Assembly: GCA_025054955.1 (NCBI GenBank) | Contig: JANWZE010000062.1 | Span: 40,673-104,672 of the forward strand | Direction of reading: 5' to 3' | Source: Blastocatellia bacterium | GTDB taxonomy: Bacteria; Acidobacteriota; Blastocatellia; HR10; J050 | Length of the DNA: 64,000 bases | Shown: piece after piece, positions 16,918 through 24,947 of the stretch | How the letters are laid out: each line of letters opens with the position of its first letter | How positions within the stretch are numbered: position 1 is the stretch's first letter | The notes under the pieces: generated by a model | Databases searched by the model: none | Seen by the model: the letters and a program-made list of their open reading frames with translations, nothing else | What the model was told of the DNA's origin: nothing | Translations under genes and position numbers: made by a program

Positions 16918-18078
16918 TCAATCGGCGACAGCCTGATCTGAATTGAAAATCTGTCTGGCAATAATTAACCGTTGAATCTCAGACGTGCCCTCGTAGATTT
17001 GAATGCCTTTAGCGTCGCGCATCAGTTTTTCGACTGGATAGTCTTTCATGTATCCATATCCGCCAAATATCTGCACGACCTCAGTTGTAATCTGCATGCA
17101 TGTGTCAGCGGCGAACGCCTTGGCAATCGCTGCTTGTCGTGTATTCTGCTGACCATGATCAGCGATCCAGGCCGCTTGCCATGTCAGCAACCGTGCTGCC
17201 TCAATCTGAATGGCCATATCAGCCACCTTAAAACTGATGGCCTGATGCCGAGCGATCGGCCGACCGAAGGTTTTCCGTTGTTGTGCATAGGCGATAGCGT
17301 GTTCCATTGCCCGCCGTGACACGCCCACTGCGGTCGAAGCGACAACGGGTCGCGACCGATCAAACACTTGCATGGCGATCTTGAATGCGCTGCCTTCGTG
17401 ACCGAGCAGGTTATCTTTAGAGACGACCACATCTTCAAAGATAATCTGCGCACAGTCCGATGCCCGTTGGCCCATTTTGTCCTCCTTCTTGGTCACGCAG
17501 ACGCCCTTGGTTTCGCGTTCGACGATGAATGCGCTCAGACCATTATATTTCTTCTCCCGATCTGTGCTGACAAAAACGATATAAAAGTGCGCATAGGAAC
17601 CATTCGAGATGAAGTTTTTGGTCCCGTTCAACACATACTCATTCCCAACTCGCCTAGCAGTTGACTGGATAGAAGCAACGTCGGAGCCGGCAGCCGGCTC
17701 TGTAACAGCGTATGAAGCAATCTGACGATCCGACGTCATTCGTCCCAGATACTCTTTCTTTTGCTTTTCTGTGCCAGCCACAATGATAGGGATTGCTGCA
17801 ACAGCATTCATCCCCAACGCACCGGCAATCCCCGGGCATCCCCATGTCAGCTCCTCATTGATGATGCATTCATCCAGTATCCCCAGTCCTGGACCACCAT
17901 AAGCGTGCGGAATATTGAGATTGATGAGTCCGACATCAAATGCCGCGTGGAAGACTGGCCATGGAAACTCCGCTGTCTGGTCATAGTAGCGCGCGACCGG
18001 CGCGATCTCTCGCTCAGCAAACTCATGTGAGAGTTTTTGCAAAGCTCGTTGCTCGTCACTCAGGGAGAAATCAATCAT
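16918..18078 (-). CDS. Acyl-CoA dehydrogenase
   Basis: 386 residues from ATG 18078 with a GGAGG site. The full acyl-CoA dehydrogenase fold is present: an N-terminal helical domain (IDFSLSDEQRALQKLSHEFAE), the middle beta domain with YAVTEPAAGSD and the flavin-contact segment, and a C-terminal domain with QIFGGYGYMKDYPVE and IYEGTSEIQRL. Glu363 in YEGTSE is the expected catalytic base. It should oxidise an acyl-CoA to an enoyl-CoA with FAD, passing electrons to ETF. It is the last gene of a run that includes zinc ribbon, thiolase-fold, ligase and diiron-oxidase genes, and it is 84 nt from the TonB receptor. Confidence 0.93.
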   Translation of the reverse strand: MIDFSLSDEQRALQKLSHEFAEREIAPVARYYDQTAEFPWPVFHAAFDVGLINLNIPHAYGGPGLGILDECIINEELTWGCPGIAGALGMNAVAAIPIIVAGTEKQKKEYLGRMTSDRQIASYAVTEPAAGSDVASIQSTARRVGNEYVLNGTKNFISNGSYAHFYIVFVSTDREKKYNGLSAFIVERETKGVCVTKKEDKMGQRASDCAQIIFEDVVVSKDNLLGHEGSAFKIAMQVFDRSRPVVASTAVGVSRRAMEHAIAYAQQRKTFGRPIARHQAISFKVADMAIQIEAARLLTWQAAWIADHGQQNTRQAAIAKAFAADTCMQITTEVVQIFGGYGYMKDYPVEKLMRDAKGIQIYEGTSEIQRLIIARQIFNSDQAVAD

Positions 18079-18181
18079 CAGACACCTCCAACACTGAATA
18101 ACCAATATGCGAGGAATGATTCCTGAAGGATGGTAGGTTGAGACCACCAGGAATTGCTACGTTGCACCCCAATTCACCATT

Positions 18182-18463
18182 TCACTCATGAGCCTCAAAT
18201 AAATCTTCGTAGGGAATACCTGTCCTCGCGGAGTGTTCCACCAGCCGAGCTTGCTCCTGCCTGGCTTGCTGATTGACCGATTGTTTGGCATGTCGAGCCG
18301 CTGAGCGGCTGGCAAATTTGCTGAAATTGAGTGATGGAGCTGACAAAATTCGTTCAACCTGCCCACCGCACTGCACACATCCGCTAGGTGAACCAGACTT
18401 CATCGCTTGAAGGACTTCAAAAATATGACCACAACGCTGACATTCATACTCATAAATCGGCAT
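18182..18463 (-). CDS. FmdB-like zinc-ribbon protein
   Basis: 93 residues from ATG 18463 with a GGAG site. It begins MPIYEYECQRCGHIFEV, the FmdB/CxxC signature, with C8, C11, C29 and C32 as four zinc ligands; a basic, helical tail follows. FmdB-type proteins are generally taken as regulators or small zinc partners, and their function is not settled. The gene starts 21 nt after the thiolase-fold gene. In related SCP-x/Ltp systems the zinc ribbon is usually a DUF35 protein with an OB fold; none is seen here, so this protein could be a substitute partner (inference). Confidence 0.88.
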   Translation of the reverse strand: MPIYEYECQRCGHIFEVLQAMKSGSPSGCVQCGGQVERILSAPSLNFSKFASRSAARHAKQSVNQQARQEQARLVEHSARTGIPYEDLFEAHE

Positions 18464-18484
18464 AATATCACTCCTAACCAACGC

Positions 18485-19654
18485 TCACACCTCGGTGGAT
18501 AAAATGGCTGTCGCATGGGTTGACATGATTCCACCTTCGGCATGAATCAACACAGTTCGTGCATTCGCCACCTGCCGCGCGCCGCATTGCCCGCGCAGTT
18601 GTAACACAGCCTCAACGAGTAAGAGTAGCGCACCAGGATTGCCCGGATGCGCATAGGCGAGCAATCCCCCATTGGTATTGACCGGCAGCCGGCCGCCTAG
18701 TTGTGTCTGGCCAGCCTCGACAAATGCTCCACCCTCGCCTCGCTCACAAAACCCTAGGTCTTCAAGAAACATAATCACGGTTGGCGTAAATGGATCGTAC
18801 AACATGGCGCAATCCATATCTACAGGTCGGCGATCAGCCATCTCATATGCCTGCGCCCCAGATTCGACAGCAGCTGTCCTCGCCAGATCAATAGCCTGAC
18901 TGACGTGCTCGTGCTGATGTGCTTCACCGAGACCAAGGATGTAAATGGGCTTGGATTTCAAATCTCGGGCCCGCTCTACACTGGTTAGCACCAGTGCAGC
19001 ACCACCATCTGAGACCAATGCGCACTCCAGTACGTGCAGCGGATCAGCGATCAGCTTGGAGTTCAGCACGTCATCCAGCGTGATCAGTTGTCGCATCTGC
19101 GCGCCCGGATGCAGAAATGCGTGCTTGCGGGCAACAACAGCTACTTGCGCATATTGCTCTGGGCGTGTTCCAGAAGCATGACGATGAGCCTGAGCAACCA
19201 AGGCATAGAGAGCCGGAACAAATGTCCCATAGGGAATTTCAAACTGCGGATGCCCCGCATTGGCAGCCATCAACTCGATCATCTTTTCACGAGAGAAGGC
19301 GCTCAACCAGTTATCCGCCGCTGCCACCAGTACCGACTGACACAAGCCCGCAACGATGAGGCTCACAGCCTGTTGAATCGCTGCAATCATCGTACCTCCG
19401 CCTGTTCCTAGCGTTAGGCAGTAATGTGGGTTGATGCCCATATATTCAGCTATCCACTCAGCATGATAATAATGCGGCTGTGACCATGAATTGGCAGTGA
19501 TCATGCCATCAATCTGCTTGTTTGTAAGACCAGCATCGTCAAGGGCCAGTCGGCAGGCCTTGGCATACATCTGTGTCGCCGTCAGGTGCGGAACACAACC
19601 GACCTCGGTTTGTCCAACCCCAACAATGGCAACCCTGCCACGAAGAAAGCTCAC
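18485..19654 (-). CDS. Thiolase-fold protein (SCP-x/lipid-transfer type) without the nucleophilic Cys
   Basis: 389 residues, with a GTG start supported by GGAGAC and by 7 nt spacing from the ligase gene. It opens RVAIVGVGQTEVG and carries VNTNGGLLAYAHPGNPG near the C-terminus, both typical of SCP-x/acetyl-CoA acetyltransferase-like thiolases. The region where the acyl-accepting Cys should lie reads TLGTGGGTMIAA (about 81-92) without a Cys; the closest is C79. The last motif, where a second Cys is common, reads HAEGGIMSTHA. This pattern is known from lipid-transfer-type thiolases such as Ltp2, which act as aldolases, so retro-aldol cleavage of a beta-hydroxyacyl-CoA is a possible reaction. Confidence 0.85.
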   Translation of the reverse strand: MSFLRGRVAIVGVGQTEVGCVPHLTATQMYAKACRLALDDAGLTNKQIDGMITANSWSQPHYYHAEWIAEYMGINPHYCLTLGTGGGTMIAAIQQAVSLIVAGLCQSVLVAAADNWLSAFSREKMIELMAANAGHPQFEIPYGTFVPALYALVAQAHRHASGTRPEQYAQVAVVARKHAFLHPGAQMRQLITLDDVLNSKLIADPLHVLECALVSDGGAALVLTSVERARDLKSKPIYILGLGEAHQHEHVSQAIDLARTAAVESGAQAYEMADRRPVDMDCAMLYDPFTPTVIMFLEDLGFCERGEGGAFVEAGQTQLGGRLPVNTNGGLLAYAHPGNPGALLLLVEAVLQLRGQCGARQVANARTVLIHAEGGIMSTHATAILSTEV

Positions 19655-19661
19655 GTCTCCG

Positions 19662-21263
19662 TTACCTCTTCAGCACGATACCCGCTTTTTCACGATCCCA
19701 CGTTGCTGCATTGAGCGCGTCAGCACGGAGCTTGTATTTCTCAATCCGCTGTGAAGGATTCTTCGGCAAAGCCTCTCTGAACTCCACATAACGAGGGACC
19801 ATGAAATACGCCATGCGGGATTCACAATAACGGACCACTTCTTCGTGCGTCATTGACAGGCCCGGCCTAAGCACAATCACGATTTTCACATCATCCTCTC
19901 CCAGCTCTGAGGGAACGGCAATGGCTGCCGATTCGAGCACCGCTGGGTGTTGATTGACGACCCGCTCAATTTCAAAAGCTGGGATATTCTCGCCACGACG
20001 CCGAATCGCATCTTTCTTCCGACCGACGTAATACAAAAAACCGTCCTCATCGAAGTAGCCGAGGTCGCCTGTGTGAAACCATAAGTTACGAAACGCTTCA
20101 AGCGTGGCTTCAGGCATTTTGTAATACCCGGACATCATCGTATACGGTTGGCGTGGACGCACGACGATCTCGCCTGTTTGTCTGGGGGCCAGTGGTATAT
20201 CATCATCGTCAACAATCTGGACTTCATAGTCCTCAATTGGCTTGCCACAACACCCAGGGCGACGAGGCTCATAGAGTTTTGGCGGAATAATCAAACACTC
20301 AGTCATGCCGAACGTTTCATAAATCACCCGCAGCCCAAACCGGCGTTCAAACCCTTCCAGATCACCAGGCGGCGGAACAATCACGGCTAACCTGACCCGA
20401 TTTTCTCGATCCCTCGCAGATGGCGGGTTCTTCATCAAGATATTCCCGACTGCGCCCATCCCGAGGAAAATCGTCGCTTGCGAAGCAATGATCTCATCCC
20501 AAAACGTACTAGCACTGAATCGCTGATATAGAGCAACCTGTGCGCCGGCGTAGAGCGCCGACATAATCGAGCCAATTTGCGCATTGATGTGAAACAGTGG
20601 CATGCATGTGTAGGAAATGTCCTCTTCGGTATACCCAATGCTGTTAGCTACCATCTGGGCATAGAAGTAGTAAAAGTGGTTGGTCATCACTACGCCTTTT
20701 GACAATCCAGTCGTGCCACCTGTATAGAGGATCATGACTGGATCCGTGTGGCGTACCTCAACGATCGGTTTTTCAGCTGAAGATGCTCGCAGGGCATCCA
20801 GCGGGAGCCAATCCAGGTGAGACAAACCTGAATCGCGCTCAAACGCATGGCCGGCATGAACAACTAACAGGCGCAGGCGAGTCAGGTGAGCGGCAATCTC
20901 ATTGACAGTCGAAATATAGAGATCATCGAGAACTAATATCTCAGCATCAGAATTGTTGATGATATGCACCAACCCTTCGCCTTTATAAGCCGTATTAATC
21001 GGCACGGTCACAACGCCAAGTTTGGCTGCTCCCAATAGCAAGTAGAGATATTCTGGGCTGTTCTGCAACATGAGGGCCAGCTTTTTCCCCTTCTCCAAGC
21101 CCAATGCCCGGAGGCCGTTGGCATAACGATTTGCCTCCTCATCCAGGCCTTGATAGGTGATACTCTGCTCACCTTTGAAGTTCAGAAACAGCCGCTCGCC
21201 ATACGTGGCAGCACGATCTTCGAGCAACCGACTAAGTAAACGATCCTGGACTGCATGCTCCAT
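19662..21263 (-). CDS. Acyl-CoA synthetase (AMP-dependent ligase, CaiC-like)
   Basis: About 533 residues from ATG 21263; TTG 21278 is a poorer alternative. The ANL-superfamily markers are intact: the P-loop YTGGTTGLSKGV (about residue 180), the adenine motif YETFGMTE, the hinge region GDLGYFDEDGFLYYVGRKKDAIRRRGENI, and a C-terminal Lys in the SQRIEKYKLR segment. It should activate a carboxylic acid to its CoA thioester with ATP. The closest general resemblance is to crotonobetaine/carnitine-CoA ligases, but the substrate is not predictable. It stands between the heme-oxygenase-like protein (11 nt) and the thiolase-fold protein (7 nt), so the product probably feeds both. Confidence 0.92.
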   Translation of the reverse strand: MEHAVQDRLLSRLLEDRAATYGERLFLNFKGEQSITYQGLDEEANRYANGLRALGLEKGKKLALMLQNSPEYLYLLLGAAKLGVVTVPINTAYKGEGLVHIINNSDAEILVLDDLYISTVNEIAAHLTRLRLLVVHAGHAFERDSGLSHLDWLPLDALRASSAEKPIVEVRHTDPVMILYTGGTTGLSKGVVMTNHFYYFYAQMVANSIGYTEEDISYTCMPLFHINAQIGSIMSALYAGAQVALYQRFSASTFWDEIIASQATIFLGMGAVGNILMKNPPSARDRENRVRLAVIVPPPGDLEGFERRFGLRVIYETFGMTECLIIPPKLYEPRRPGCCGKPIEDYEVQIVDDDDIPLAPRQTGEIVVRPRQPYTMMSGYYKMPEATLEAFRNLWFHTGDLGYFDEDGFLYYVGRKKDAIRRRGENIPAFEIERVVNQHPAVLESAAIAVPSELGEDDVKIVIVLRPGLSMTHEEVVRYCESRMAYFMVPRYVEFREALPKNPSQRIEKYKLRADALNAATWDREKAGIVLKR

Positions 21264-21274
21264 AGCCTTCAGGC

Positions 21275-22012
21275 TCAAAACCGCTTTCCGGTAACGTACG
21301 TTCGATAGAGTCCATCATGCCAGAGCTGATAGGCATCAATCGCCTCAGTCGCCGCCTTCCACATGGACTCCATTTTGTCAGGTTTACCGTAGTTCCGCAT
21401 TAGCATCTCGATGCTCTCACCATGATCAATGTCAGCGATAATGTGCATGTCGTAGTAGAAGGTTTCCGTCATGCCATAGTTCTTGACCAGCCCATCACGT
21501 ATGGCCGTAAAGTAGCGTGGGCTTTGTGTCTCCAACCCGAAGCCAAGACAGACCATCGCCTCTTGCCAAGGTCTGTCACGCGCATAATATTCCATGACTC
21601 GCATGAACGCATTGGTCTCCGGCAACAGTGTCGCATAATAAAGCGCATGGCGGTCTGCTCCAAACGATTTCTCCGCCATATCCAATAACAAGTCAACGTG
21701 GTCAGCCGGATTACGAAACTCGCCGTACAGATTATCGAGTAATACGTTTTTGGCTTGGCGGTGCTCAAGATCAACAGGGATGTTCCCGAGCAACCATGGT
21801 AACCAGGCTTTTCCGCCTCGTTCAACATACACACAAAATTGGCCGAGATAGCCAATGATGCCTTCGCGGCTGATCGTCCCATTGACGATGGACTGAGTAA
21901 ATGGATGATCGGCAACATGCCGCTCGTCGCGATAGGCTCTCAGTTTCACAATCAGTTCTTCAGCATCGGCACACTCCCATGGTTTCTTAGTTGATTGTGC
22001 ATCTTCTCTCAT
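21275..22012 (-). CDS. Heme-oxygenase-like diiron oxidase (HDO/CADD/PqqC-like)
   Basis: 245 residues from ATG 22012, 8 nt after AAGGAG. All-helical; the family resemblance is to TenA/PqqC/CADD proteins. In this numbering E98 and H105 (GEFRNPADH), E161 (LETQ), H190, D194 and H197 (HIIADIDH) reproduce the CADD ligand pattern, E-x6-H, then E, then H-x3-D-x2-H. This supports a dinuclear iron (or Fe/Mn) site. Known HDOs perform oxidative decarboxylation to alkenes (UndA), N-oxygenation (SznF) or pABA synthesis (CADD). The gene starts the operon with the acyl-CoA ligase. The substrate is unknown; it is not close enough to TenA for thiaminase to be likely. Confidence 0.82.
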   Translation of the reverse strand: MREDAQSTKKPWECADAEELIVKLRAYRDERHVADHPFTQSIVNGTISREGIIGYLGQFCVYVERGGKAWLPWLLGNIPVDLEHRQAKNVLLDNLYGEFRNPADHVDLLLDMAEKSFGADRHALYYATLLPETNAFMRVMEYYARDRPWQEAMVCLGFGLETQSPRYFTAIRDGLVKNYGMTETFYYDMHIIADIDHGESIEMLMRNYGKPDKMESMWKAATEAIDAYQLWHDGLYRTYVTGKRF

Positions 22013-22040
22013 AATCACATCTCCTTAAAAAATTGGCTCC

Positions 22041-22069
22041 TTGACTTGATATTGTAGCACCCCTAGAAT
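22041..22069 (+). promoter_or_regulatory. Sigma-70-type promoter for the DHA2 exporter
   Basis: TTGACT (22041-22046), a 17-nt spacer and TAGAAT (22064-22069) match the consensus at 5/6 in each box. A start of transcription would be near 22075-22077, practically on the first GTG codons of the gene, so the mRNA could be leaderless. On the other strand TACAAT (22056-22051) may serve the diiron-oxidase operon, but its -35 box is poor. Confidence 0.55.
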
Positions 22070-22072
22070 GGC

Positions 22073-23518
22073 GTGCCTGTGGAAAGCGAATCCCTATCGG
22101 CGCTACGATACGCCGGAACAATCCGTCAAAAATGGCTCTGTTTGCTTTGCGTTTCACTGGGAACGTTCATCGCGTATCTTGATTCGAGCATTGTGAATAT
22201 CGCGCTGCCCACATTGGCCAGGTACTTTCAGGCTAACATCCCTGACGTTGAGTGGGTCGTCACAGCGTATCTGCTGATGATCACTGGACTCACTGTCGTC
22301 TTCGGTCGAGTCGCGGATATGTACGGTCGCAAAAAAGTCTACATAGCCGGCTTTATCATCTTCACCATTGGGTCGGCTCTGTGCAGCACCGCACCATCCC
22401 TTTGGTTGCTCGTCGCATCTCGCTGTATTCAAGGTATCGGTGGGGCAGCATTACTGGCCAACGGCATTGCTCTCCTGACCGAGTCCTTTCCTCTGGTAGA
22501 ACGGGGCAAAGCGCTCGGTCTCAACGCCTCCACACTGGCATTGGCTGGCATCTCCGGTCCGTTGCTTGGTGGATTCCTGACCGAGCACATTGGCTGGCCA
22601 GCGATTTTTTACGTCAACATTCCTATCGGCATTATTGCCATATTCCTATCAGCTAGATTCTTGCCAGCATCCACAACATCTCCACAAACCGAACCGTTCG
22701 ACTGGCCAGGCTCGATTACCCTCGTCGCTGGCCTTAGTTGCTTTCTTCTCCTATCTAACAGCCTATCCAGGCATGAAGGCCGAAGCGTTATGATAATCGG
22801 CTTGTTGATCACGGCACTGGCTTTTGCTCTCATGTTTCTGTTGATCGAAGTGCGCAACAAACATCCACTGCTAGACCTGAGGCTCTTTCAACGTCGCGCT
22901 TTCAGCGTTGCGGCGGCCAGTTGTTTTCTCAGCTTTTGGGCCATGTCAGCAGTCATTTTTCTGGTTCCGTTTTACCTTGATCGTGTTCTCGGTTACAGCC
23001 CGACGCAAATAGGCCAGATCCTAGCTCCAGTGCCGCTGGTTCTGCTTGGAGCCGCTCCGCTGGGTGGCTATCTCGCTGACAGATTTGGAGCACGGCCAGT
23101 GTGCCTCATCGGCGCCACTATCAACTGCCTTGGACTCCTGTCGCTTAGCACCCTCGACGCCAGCATGACAAGGTTCGATGTGATGCTTCGTCTAATCCCA
23201 TTTGGCTTAGGCACCGGACTCTTCCAACCGCCGAATAACAGCAAAATGGTGGGAGCTGTCCCCAGCCATCGTCTCGGTGTTGCATCGGGCCTCATCGGAG
23301 CGATGAAAAATCTTGGCTCCATGAGCGGCGTGGCCACCATCAGCTTGATTTTTACCTTCGCCCAGCTCACGGCGTTGCAACACCTGTCAACCTCTGGGGA
23401 ATCATCGCTTATGTTGGAACGACAAGCATTCGTTTCGGCTCTCCAGTGTACATTCCTGATCGCTACCGCCATTGGATCATTGGTAATTCTGTCTTCAGCA
23501 ATCAAGGACGAAAAATAG
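22073..23518 (+). CDS. MFS multidrug exporter, DHA2 (EmrB/QacA) family
   Basis: About 481 residues and 14 membrane segments, typical of the DHA2 branch. TM1 ends with the motif LDSSIVNIALPTLAR, the loop after TM2 has GRVADMYGRKKVY, and TM5 carries the antiporter signature (ALAGISGPLLGG). It should expel a toxic compound against protons. The start is GTG 22073 or GTG 22079, and no ribosome site is visible, in line with the promoter lying close to the start. It is divergent from the diiron-oxidase/ligase operon, and thus may export a product or a toxic intermediate of it. It meets the next gene tail to tail, 15 bp apart. Confidence 0.9.
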   Translation: MPVESESLSALRYAGTIRQKWLCLLCVSLGTFIAYLDSSIVNIALPTLARYFQANIPDVEWVVTAYLLMITGLTVVFGRVADMYGRKKVYIAGFIIFTIGSALCSTAPSLWLLVASRCIQGIGGAALLANGIALLTESFPLVERGKALGLNASTLALAGISGPLLGGFLTEHIGWPAIFYVNIPIGIIAIFLSARFLPASTTSPQTEPFDWPGSITLVAGLSCFLLLSNSLSRHEGRSVMIIGLLITALAFALMFLLIEVRNKHPLLDLRLFQRRAFSVAAASCFLSFWAMSAVIFLVPFYLDRVLGYSPTQIGQILAPVPLVLLGAAPLGGYLADRFGARPVCLIGATINCLGLLSLSTLDASMTRFDVMLRLIPFGLGTGLFQPPNNSKMVGAVPSHRLGVASGLIGAMKNLGSMSGVATISLIFTFAQLTALQHLSTSGESSLMLERQAFVSALQCTFLIATAIGSLVILSSAIKDEK

Positions 23519-23533
23519 ATTACCGGGTGAAAC

Positions 23534-24934
23534 CTAACGCCTAAGCCCAAACGCCAACAGCTTATTCCCGGGCAAATATTGCCCAGCACCGGTGCCAATG
23601 AACACCATCGCATGAGCAATGGCTGGGCCAGCAGCGATCGGTTGATACGCAGATGACTCCCAAAGCAACTGGCCATCGCTTGCGCGCCACGCTCTCAACT
23701 TACCATCAGTCAAACCTAAGTAAACCACGCCGTTTGCCACTGACATCGGGCCGAACTGAAATGCCGGACACGTGTGCATCCAGACAATGTCTCCAGTGAC
23801 GGCTTCCAATGCCGCAATCACACAGTTTCGGTCTTGATGATTATTCGATGCAAAAAACACCAGTCCATCGGCTGTAGCCGTCGGTCCCGTTTCTGGCCCC
23901 GACGTCGGCACCGATTCTGTGCCGCCAGGTGGTATCGCCGGAGTTAACTGAACGCGCCATAATCGCCTTCGCGTTACTTGATCCCAAGCACGAATACCAT
24001 CTTTCCCGCCAACCACAATCAACCGCTGTTGTCGGCGCCCGCGCACCACTGTGAGTAGCATCGGCGGACAGTTCAGATCAAGATTTCTCAAATCAGGAGG
24101 GATAACCTGATCAGCCCAGCGTAGCTTCCCAGTATCGGCATCAAGCGCGATTAGGCTGCAACTGTGTCGAAGCCGGCCCGGTCGCACCCGGAATGGGCTT
24201 CCTGTCGCTACATAAACTGTTCGCGTGCGAATGTCCAGCGATGGAGCAGCAAACACAGCCCCGCCAGCAACATCCTCAGCAACCGTGAAAAAATTCCACA
24301 GTAGCCGCCCTGTCGTAGAATCAAGGCAAACAACGCGACCACGTGATTGGTGTTCACGACCACAGGAGATGCCAGCATAGAGCCGTCTGCCGTGAACCAG
24401 CGGCGGAGCCCAAAAATACTCGCCGGTATTGTCTGGGTCACCAACGACGGTTTCCCACAGCGGTTGACCCCTGGTGAGGTCTAAGGCAATGACCCGATCC
24501 GAGGCGATATACACAGCATTGCTGTCAATCGCTGGCGAAGCAAAAATACCGAGCCGGCGATCAGGTGCATACTGGCGCGTGCCGGCCTCCCAGACCCATA
24601 GGAGCTTGCCTGAATAGCGATCCAACGCATAGACGCGACCATCCCAGCTACCTATCACAACATGGCTGCCAACGACCGCCGGTGTCGCCGTAACTCCAGA
24701 GCCTGCCTCAAACTCCCAACGCAGATGCAGATGTGTTACCTTGTCTACTCCAAGTTCATGTTCCATCCGATTGTGTCGTGTCTGGTGAAGGTCGTAACCA
24801 TGCGATGGCCAGTCGCTTGATGGTACTCGTCCCCTTAGTAGTGACGAGGGCACCAACACACGAGCTGCTGCTGTAGCGGAAGAAACGATGAACAACCGAC
24901 GAGAAACGGCGCGCTTAATTGACACCGGCCTCAT
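23534..24934 (-). CDS. Exported PQQ-type beta-propeller protein
   Basis: 466 residues. A Tat-like N-terminus (AVSRRLFIVSSATAAARVL) is followed by a propeller of PQQ-like repeats, each with a pattern such as VYALDRYSGKLLW, VIALDLTRGQPLW, LIALDADTGKLRW. The layout is like the quinoprotein dehydrogenases or BamB. No clear haem c motif (CxxCH) or disulfide pair of a PQQ alcohol dehydrogenase is evident, so whether PQQ is bound is open. ATG 24934 has no good ribosome site. It lies 13 nt after the TonB receptor and probably shares its transcript. Confidence 0.82.
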   Translation of the reverse strand: MRPVSIKRAVSRRLFIVSSATAAARVLVPSSLLRGRVPSSDWPSHGYDLHQTRHNRMEHELGVDKVTHLHLRWEFEAGSGVTATPAVVGSHVVIGSWDGRVYALDRYSGKLLWVWEAGTRQYAPDRRLGIFASPAIDSNAVYIASDRVIALDLTRGQPLWETVVGDPDNTGEYFWAPPLVHGRRLYAGISCGREHQSRGRVVCLDSTTGRLLWNFFTVAEDVAGGAVFAAPSLDIRTRTVYVATGSPFRVRPGRLRHSCSLIALDADTGKLRWADQVIPPDLRNLDLNCPPMLLTVVRGRRQQRLIVVGGKDGIRAWDQVTRRRLWRVQLTPAIPPGGTESVPTSGPETGPTATADGLVFFASNNHQDRNCVIAALEAVTGDIVWMHTCPAFQFGPMSVANGVVYLGLTDGKLRAWRASDGQLLWESSAYQPIAAGPAIAHAMVFIGTGAGQYLPGNKLLAFGLRR

Positions 24935-24947
24935 GGTTGCACTGCAA

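Noticed and set aside
21275..22012. TenA thiaminase
   Set aside because: The ligand pattern and the acyl-CoA gene neighbourhood point to an HDO/CADD-like protein; no thiamine genes are near.
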